DNA of 38,843 nucleotides. Origin: an uncultured bacterium (GTDB taxonomy: Bacteria > Vulcanimicrobiota > CADAWZ01). The DNA is taken from assembly GCA_949288455.1 (NCBI GenBank), contig CASEKF010000063.1:1-38843 (forward strand). The letters run 5' to 3'. Each line of letters opens with the position of its first letter. Position 1 is the first letter of the stretch. The translations under genes and the position numbers were made by a program. The notes beneath the pieces were generated by a model. It had not been told where the DNA came from. It did no database searches and saw only the letters and a list, made by a program, of their open reading frames with translations. Below, piece by piece: positions 34,567-38,843 of this stretch.

Positions 34567-34595
34567 GGTACAGCTGCTCCTATGCAGGCTGTACC
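34567..34595. repeat. 8-bp hairpin
   Basis: GGTACAGC (34567-34574) pairs with GCTGTACC (34588-34595), and TGC/GCA extends the stem inside. Confidence 0.65.
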
Positions 34596-34619
34596 AGCTT
34601 CCCGACAAAATAGGGGTTT

Positions 34620-34640
34620 CCAAAGGGGACACCCCTTTGG
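34620..34640. repeat. 9-bp hairpin
   Basis: CCAAAGGGG/CCCCTTTGG with a 3-base loop, immediately beside a smaller ACTTTGC/GCAAAGT hairpin at about 34648-34664. Confidence 0.7.
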
Positions 34641-34672
34641 CACACGACTTTGCAACGCAAAGTGTAGTGTGT

Positions 34673-34760
34673 TATACCTGCTGTCACGGCTGACGGGTAA
34701 AATGAGGGTTTCGCCGGATGGAAACACTCACTTTGCCCGTCAGCCGTGACAGCAGGTATA
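34673..34760. repeat. Long inverted repeat beside the defence operon
   Basis: A perfect 25-bp arm (34673-34697 with 34736-34760) is extended by about 15 further, mostly matching bases to nearly 40 bp, leaving a short loop near 34713-34720. It starts 6 bases past the stop of the DUF6119-like gene. It could end or stabilise the leftward transcript, or mark a mobile-element end. Confidence 0.85.
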
Positions 34761-34766
34761 TAAAAC

Positions 34767-36404
34767 TCACCAGTAAACAAAATCAATTGTGAGAGATATG
34801 TCTGTAGTGCTCAAACGCCGCTTCAATTCTGTTAGATGGATAAGGAAATTGATAGAAAAAACATCTTCCCATTTTTCTACCATATTAGCACGCCCGTCAA
34901 AGATTAATACCATCCTAAACTCCGTGGGAGAAACAGCTAAATCTCCTGGCAATGTTAAAGAACCCATGCCTGCTTCACATTTTTCAAGTGTCAGCATGGC
35001 TTGGTCAATGGCATACGCAAAATCATTCGGCTTTCCTATCTTCACAAAGTATAGGGTCTGATCCTTGCAAAAGTCGCACACTTCATATCTGTATCGGCCA
35101 TTACCTTCCGGATCAACAGGTACGGTTTGCGGGTGTAAACAAATCGCCCCTATCAGCTGCGAAATGTTCTGATTGTAGAAAGTTTCGTATGGTTGCCTGC
35201 TGTTTGTTTCGTCATAAAAACCGTTTTCCCTTGCAAATTGAATGACATCGTCTTTAGATAGTGAAAACTCGTCTTGAGAATGATTTATAAAAGCAACCCT
35301 TTTGGCTTCTTGGAAGATACGGTCAAGATATGCAATGTTAAAGGAGCACCATTTGCCATTGCGCAAGCAAAAATTATCTTCTGTGATAAATTCCAGATAC
35401 TCCGTGATAGGTTTGCGGTTTGTCCATGCATCATTGGCGTATTCAATAGAGATGTTAATTTTCTGAATTACTTCTTGTAGCGCAAATTCTTTTTCCCTAA
35501 CAAACTCATTAATTGCAGTTATGGATAATTCACCATCGAATTCAAGGCTTTTATGATTACAGCTTAATTTGAAACGGACAGAATCGTTCTGTATTAGCCG
35601 TGTTCCCATCATGTAGAAAGATGGAACATTTATTAAGTTTCCATCGTGAGCGGCTCCGTCATATTGCTCAATAGCAACAGCTAATTGATGATAAAGGCTT
35701 TCAATTTTTTCTGCATCTTCTTCTGCATCCAAAAAAGTTAATCTCGGTAGAGAAATCGAGCTATCTGCTTTTATTATTTCATTTAGGAGACTCAATTTTT
35801 CGCCGATTTCAGTTGGCTTCTCTTCCCATTTGAATTGTGCAGAGGTTCCGCAGTTGATAGTAGTTCCCCACAACTCTGTATCCAGGCTCGTCCCTCGAAT
35901 ATAGGTCGGTATTTCTCCGCTACGATAGGACAGCACTGTACCGCCCAAGTAATCCATGTGCATTTTACTTAGCTTGCTACCATGAGAAATATTTTGTTGT
36001 GCTCTAACCTGATCTAAATCAATTAGTCGTTCTGCAACAGCCACTCCAAAATTAAAATCACAATAATCGCTCACATAAAAGTGTGCATTGCCATAAGAAA
36101 CAACAAAACAAGAGTCTTCCCTGCAACAAATTAAGGCTGCTCCATATATTTTTAATTCTTGTCTCAAATCCCATTCGGTACAGGTGGATAATAAATTTAC
36201 CCAAGGAGAGCCCTTTCGATTGTCTTTATCGCAAAACATGAGGGTAAATGTATATCCAGAGGGGTTTTGAATACACTCCGGTTTCAATGGTATTTCTTCA
36301 AATCTTCGATCTTCCAAGAACGACTTGAAGCTCTCTGCTTTTTCTGGAAGAATGCGGTATATATTGTAGTCATAGAGCGGCTTATCGTCTCTCTTTCGTG
36401 ACAT
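34767..36404 (-). CDS. DUF6119/TIGR04141-like protein, defence-associated
   Basis: About 545 residues, cytoplasmic, with no membrane segment. I read it as a member of the sporadically distributed TIGR04141 (DUF6119) family, from the early 'YDYNIYRILPEKAESFKSFL' stretch, the 'FVVSYGNAHFYV' block (about 100-111), the 'FNFGVAVAERLIDLDQVRAQ' region and the later 'LRNGKWCSFNIAYLDRIFQE' block. The biochemical role is unknown; no nuclease or ATPase motif is evident. The family is often seen near restriction-modification genes. I chose ATG at 36404, after GAGGTG, over a TTG seven codons earlier. It begins 38 bases after the endonuclease gene, so it is probably the last gene of the operon. Codon use differs from the core genes. 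Confidence 0.68.
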   Translation of the reverse strand: MSRKRDDKPLYDYNIYRILPEKAESFKSFLEDRRFEEIPLKPECIQNPSGYTFTLMFCDKDNRKGSPWVNLLSTCTEWDLRQELKIYGAALICCREDSCFVVSYGNAHFYVSDYCDFNFGVAVAERLIDLDQVRAQQNISHGSKLSKMHMDYLGGTVLSYRSGEIPTYIRGTSLDTELWGTTINCGTSAQFKWEEKPTEIGEKLSLLNEIIKADSSISLPRLTFLDAEEDAEKIESLYHQLAVAIEQYDGAAHDGNLINVPSFYMMGTRLIQNDSVRFKLSCNHKSLEFDGELSITAINEFVREKEFALQEVIQKINISIEYANDAWTNRKPITEYLEFITEDNFCLRNGKWCSFNIAYLDRIFQEAKRVAFINHSQDEFSLSKDDVIQFARENGFYDETNSRQPYETFYNQNISQLIGAICLHPQTVPVDPEGNGRYRYEVCDFCKDQTLYFVKIGKPNDFAYAIDQAMLTLEKCEAGMGSLTLPGDLAVSPTEFRMVLIFDGRANMVEKWEDVFSINFLIHLTELKRRLSTTDISLTIDFVYW

Positions 36405-36442
36405 ACCAACACCTCGTTTTTGCAAATAATATCTAGTGAAGG

Positions 36443-37405
36443 TTAAATGCCTGCAATAGATAAAATTTGCAACGAAAAATCTCTATATTCAGCGCTACTT
36501 TGATTCAAAAGTTCAGATATTCGGTAAAATTTATTTGTAGTCGGAGATTCTTTTTGTGCCATGTTCATATCAATGCGGTCAACATTAACTACTGTCCAGC
36601 ACTCTACATAACCATCTTTTTTTGCCTTCTGATGGCTTTTTTCGGCCTCTCCCACTCGGTTGTGAATATTCGAGTAGTCTTGTCCTCCTTTAACCTCGAT
36701 TGCAACTAAATTTCGGTATTTGTCTGTTGCTAATTCTTCCCTTATTACAATATCGGGATCAGCTGCAAATTGTATGTATACGGTACGGCCTGAATTATTC
36801 TTTAATTCAATGCATCTTGAGTTAGAGCGAACAACAGATGCGCTTACAATTTGATAAACTACATCGAATACTTGTGAAATAGCAGAAGTCCCTTTTTGGA
36901 CATTAGCCCCGCCACGAAGTTGTGGCCCCAATGTCAAAAGGGTCAATTGATCAAAGAATCCGGAACTGATCATTTGGTCCTCAAGATGCTCCAACATATA
37001 TTTTGCACTGAGATTTAATGCTCGGCATAATTCTGGTAGAGCACTACATTGCTTTTGCGAAAGGGAGCCCTTTTCCTCTAATGATTTGAACATCCCTGCG
37101 CCAGTAGCGGCAGTGTAAAATCCTTTTTGACTGTAACCTAGCAAAAGACGATAATAGCCTAGTAATCTAGGGTTCTTTTCCAAAATACTTGGAACCGCAA
37201 ACAATAATTCGCCTCTCATTCCATGCGTGGCAAGAGTTTGTAGAGAACCATTGTCAACATACTCATGTAGCTCTGAATCAAGTATATTGATTTCCATTAC
37301 TGCAACTTTCGTAGCCAAGGCATCCTGAAGAAACGTCTCTCGTAATTCTTTCAATGTATTAGCAAAACTAACCTGGGTATTTTGAAAGTCAAATACTATT
37401 GCCAT
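36443..37405 (-). CDS. Type II restriction endonuclease, XcyI-like
   Basis: The 320-residue protein resembles the XcyI/Cfr9I family, whose members recognise CCCGGG. Family-like blocks: 'GMRGELLFAVPSILEKNPRL', 'LGYYRLLLGYSQKGFY' (about 82-97) and 'NIHNRVGEAEKSHQKAK'. The PD-(D/E)xK catalytic core is visible as D218 in 'DPDIVIREE' and E237-V-K239 in 'VAIEVKGG'. The ATG at 37405 follows the methyltransferase stop by one base, with AGGTGA upstream, so the pair is coupled. Cleavage specificity is inferred from the family, not shown. Confidence 0.8.
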   Translation of the reverse strand: MAIVFDFQNTQVSFANTLKELRETFLQDALATKVAVMEINILDSELHEYVDNGSLQTLATHGMRGELLFAVPSILEKNPRLLGYYRLLLGYSQKGFYTAATGAGMFKSLEEKGSLSQKQCSALPELCRALNLSAKYMLEHLEDQMISSGFFDQLTLLTLGPQLRGGANVQKGTSAISQVFDVVYQIVSASVVRSNSRCIELKNNSGRTVYIQFAADPDIVIREELATDKYRNLVAIEVKGGQDYSNIHNRVGEAEKSHQKAKKDGYVECWTVVNVDRIDMNMAQKESPTTNKFYRISELLNQSSAEYRDFSLQILSIAGI

Positions 37406-37406
37406 C

Positions 37407-38279
37407 TTATTCACCTACAACTTTCAATACTGGAAGTTCTAAAATATCCAGCCGTGTTCTTGCGATTTTAACATACTCATCGTTTAACTCTATGCCAACA
37501 AATTGTCTATTAAATTCTTGACAAACAACGCCAACTGTTCCAGAACCAAAAAATGGGTCAAGTACAAAATCATTCTCTTTAGTTGAGGCAAGAATGCATG
37601 GTTCTATCAAAGCAGGAGGGAATGTTGCAAAGTGAGCTTCTGCAAACGGCGCGGTGTTTACATTCCAAACTGTGCGCTTGTTGCGTCCATTTTCTTTTAT
37701 GGCTTGGTAATCGTAATAATATTTTTCTTTTTTTGTAAGCATAAAAACATATTCGTGGGAACGTGTTGGCCGATCTTTCACGCTTTCTGGCATAGCATTA
37801 GGTTTGTTCCAAATAATATCACTACGCAAAAACCAACCATCAGCTTGCAAGGCTAGGGCCAATCGCCACGGAATTCCTAACAAATCTTTTGGTTTCAATC
37901 CTTCTGGAGTGTCAGGACGAACACTCATTGCTCTAGCTGGATTCTTTTTGTCAGGTGCTCTATACCCACGATTTCCGCTAGTATACCCATCACCAATATT
38001 TAACCAAAACACACCATCATCTCGTAAAACTCTTTTTGCTTCAGCAAAAACAGATACTAATTTATTAATGTACTGCTGTAATTTTTCCTCCAGGCCAATT
38101 TGACCTTTAATACCATAATCTCGAAGTCCCCAATATGGCGGTGAAGTAACAATGCACTGCACTGAAGCCGATGGAAGTTTTTGTAAAGCAAGTATAGCAT
38201 CACTTTCAATTATAATCGAGTTATCGAGATTAATGGGGGTTGTTGTAATTTTTTTATATGTGATATCGCCCATTTTCAT
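37407..38279 (-). CDS. Beta-class DNA methyltransferase, probably N4-cytosine
   Basis: The 290-residue modification enzyme. Motif IV TSPPYW is at 45-50 and comes before motif I 'DPFFGSGTVG' at 241-250, the beta-class order; the SPPYW form is typical of N4-cytosine enzymes such as M.XcyI and M.Cfr9I. The final 'FVGIELNDEYVKIARTRL' block is a common ending. It would protect the genome at the site cut by the adjacent endonuclease. Its ATG overlaps the HTH gene stop by ATGA. The methylated base is an inference. Confidence 0.87.
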   Translation of the reverse strand: MKMGDITYKKITTTPINLDNSIIIESDAILALQKLPSASVQCIVTSPPYWGLRDYGIKGQIGLEEKLQQYINKLVSVFAEAKRVLRDDGVFWLNIGDGYTSGNRGYRAPDKKNPARAMSVRPDTPEGLKPKDLLGIPWRLALALQADGWFLRSDIIWNKPNAMPESVKDRPTRSHEYVFMLTKKEKYYYDYQAIKENGRNKRTVWNVNTAPFAEAHFATFPPALIEPCILASTKENDFVLDPFFGSGTVGVVCQEFNRQFVGIELNDEYVKIARTRLDILELPVLKVVGE

Positions 38280-38470
38280 TTTTGCTCCTTAAACATACGA
38301 TATTGTTTCTTTAGTTTTTTTGTCGGTTTCTCTGCATTCTCTGGAATAACCCAGATGCGACTCATTCGAGTTGCTCCAATTATACGTTCTTCTTTACAGA
38401 GAATCTGAACTTGGCGCGGGGTTATTCCCCATTTTTGTGCCGCTTCTTGAACCGTAATATATCCGTTCAT
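38276..38470 (-). CDS. Small excisionase/MerR-like HTH protein
   Basis: The 64-residue protein has an HTH_17-type fold: 'ITVQEAAQKWGITPRQVQIL' followed by 'CKEERIIGATRMSRIWVIPE', then a basic tail. These small proteins often begin type II restriction-modification operons in Firmicutes and may set their expression. It is first in the operon, overlaps the methyltransferase gene by 4 bases, and has a palindrome in its promoter, so autoregulation is likely but inferred. GAGG lies 8 bases before the ATG. Confidence 0.82.
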   Translation of the reverse strand: MNGYITVQEAAQKWGITPRQVQILCKEERIIGATRMSRIWVIPENAEKPTKKLKKQYRMFKEQK

Positions 38471-38519
38471 TTATATTACCTCAGCAGAGTTTTTGCGGGA
38501 GACGCTATTAACTGTCTAT

Positions 38520-38548
38520 ATTATATTCGTTTAAGCGAAATTATACAA
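38520..38548 (-). promoter_or_regulatory. Promoter with embedded palindrome for the defence operon
   Basis: On the minus strand: TTGTAT (-35, 38543-38548), 17 bases, then a perfect TATAAT (-10, 38520-38525). The spacer contains TTCGTTTAAGCGAA (38526-38539), a 14-base near-palindrome with 6 of 7 pairs matching. A regulator bound there would block RNA polymerase. Confidence 0.6.
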
Positions 38549-38578
38549 GGATTTCTTTTGATAGGGAACGAACACATT

Positions 38579-38843
38579 TTAGGTGTCTTGTACTTGTTCT
38601 ATCATCTTCATCGCCAATCGTTGGAACTCCTTTGCTGTTTCCTCATCCATTGGGACAAGTTGCCCAATCTGCCTAGCAATCATCGCAGTTACATCGTCCA
38701 CTGACACCGGCTCTTGCTGTTGCCCTGCCAGTGTGTCCCTCATGGTTTGGAGCATTGCGGCGGTGGCAGCTTCCCCCGGCTGCTCTCCGTTGTCAATGTC
38801 TTTCTTAATATCCCGCAGGATAGCAAGGAACACATTTTTGATT
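38579..38843 (-). CDS. Partial gene at the window edge, mobile-element-like, unknown
   Basis: The frame stays open to the right edge, so the N-terminus is missing; about 87 residues are visible, polar and helical, with 'DDVTAMIARQIGQLVPMDEE' and a Lys/Met/Gln-rich end. The style (Gln- and Glu-rich, GC-richer DNA) fits genes of Firmicutes conjugative or mobilisable elements, but I do not recognise a family. It ends about 110 bases upstream of the HTH gene and runs in the same direction. Confidence 0.55.
   Translation of the reverse strand, partial: IKNVFLAILRDIKKDIDNGEQPGEAATAAMLQTMRDTLAGQQQEPVSVDDVTAMIARQIGQLVPMDEETAKEFQRLAMKMIEQVQDT

Larger units (their letters stand above)
34458..34766. 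other. Hairpin-rich, gene-free segment
   Basis: About 300 bases, GC-richer than the host DNA, with at least five stem-loops and no gene that I can support; the short open frames here are probably chance. It lies between the phage remnant and the end of the restriction-modification operon. It may be the end of a mobile element or a structured 3' region of the leftward operon. The major repeats are listed separately. Confidence 0.7.

Noticed and set aside
34555-34786. Short frames in the hairpin-rich segment
   Set aside because: Several overlapping frames on both strands with no domain; more likely a by-product of inverted repeats.

Overview
The window reads as chromosomal DNA of a moderately AT-rich bacterium (about 40% GC by eye) with strong GGAGG-type ribosome binding sites and sigma70-like promoters. 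An LpxB-like glycosyltransferase, a DAP-type lysine/peptidoglycan branch, folate-type TrmFO, a Ptb-like acyltransferase and RTX-like proteins fit an anaerobic organism, probably with a diderm envelope. The phylum cannot be fixed from this sequence alone. Synergistota, or a Margulisbacteria/Elusimicrobiota-like lineage, are my guesses at low confidence.

Bases 1-16,200 are transcribed leftward. From the right they carry a small unknown gene overlapping a YigZ/IMPACT gene, a Ptb-like acyltransferase, tlyA, nadK, an M16 peptidase, dapB-asd-lysC (the aspartate to DAP pathway), an LpxB-like gene and an ICMT-like methyltransferase. A textbook promoter then precedes rpsU, followed by a 7TM-HD phosphodiesterase (PgpH type), ybeY, a DgkA-PAP2 fusion, a CorC/CNNM-type CBS protein, a membrane-anchored sugar-binding-like protein and tRNA-Ala(CGC).

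Bases 16,400-33,700 are transcribed rightward. The first part is an accessory cluster: a zincin-like protein with a glycine-zipper tail, a split glycine-zipper gene, its intact Met/His-rich paralogue, and a TPR-FHA protein translationally coupled to dprA. The first three of these coding units are each followed by a clear terminator. Next come core genes topA-trmFO-hslV-mutS, an AspT/YidE-type transporter, a 660-residue RTX-like beta-roll protein and ogt.

From about 33,730 the character changes. There is a gene-poor stretch, a broken phage tail-morphogenesis remnant and a 300-base hairpin-rich segment. A compact leftward defence operon with different codon use follows: a small HTH protein, a beta-class (probably N4-cytosine) DNA methyltransferase, an XcyI-like restriction endonuclease expected to cut CCCGGG, and a DUF6119/TIGR04141-like protein of unknown role. 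Its promoter carries a palindrome between -35 and -10, which suggests operator control. A partial gene runs off the right edge. This island looks horizontally acquired, possibly from Firmicutes, and is the best candidate in the window for an incompletely described system.
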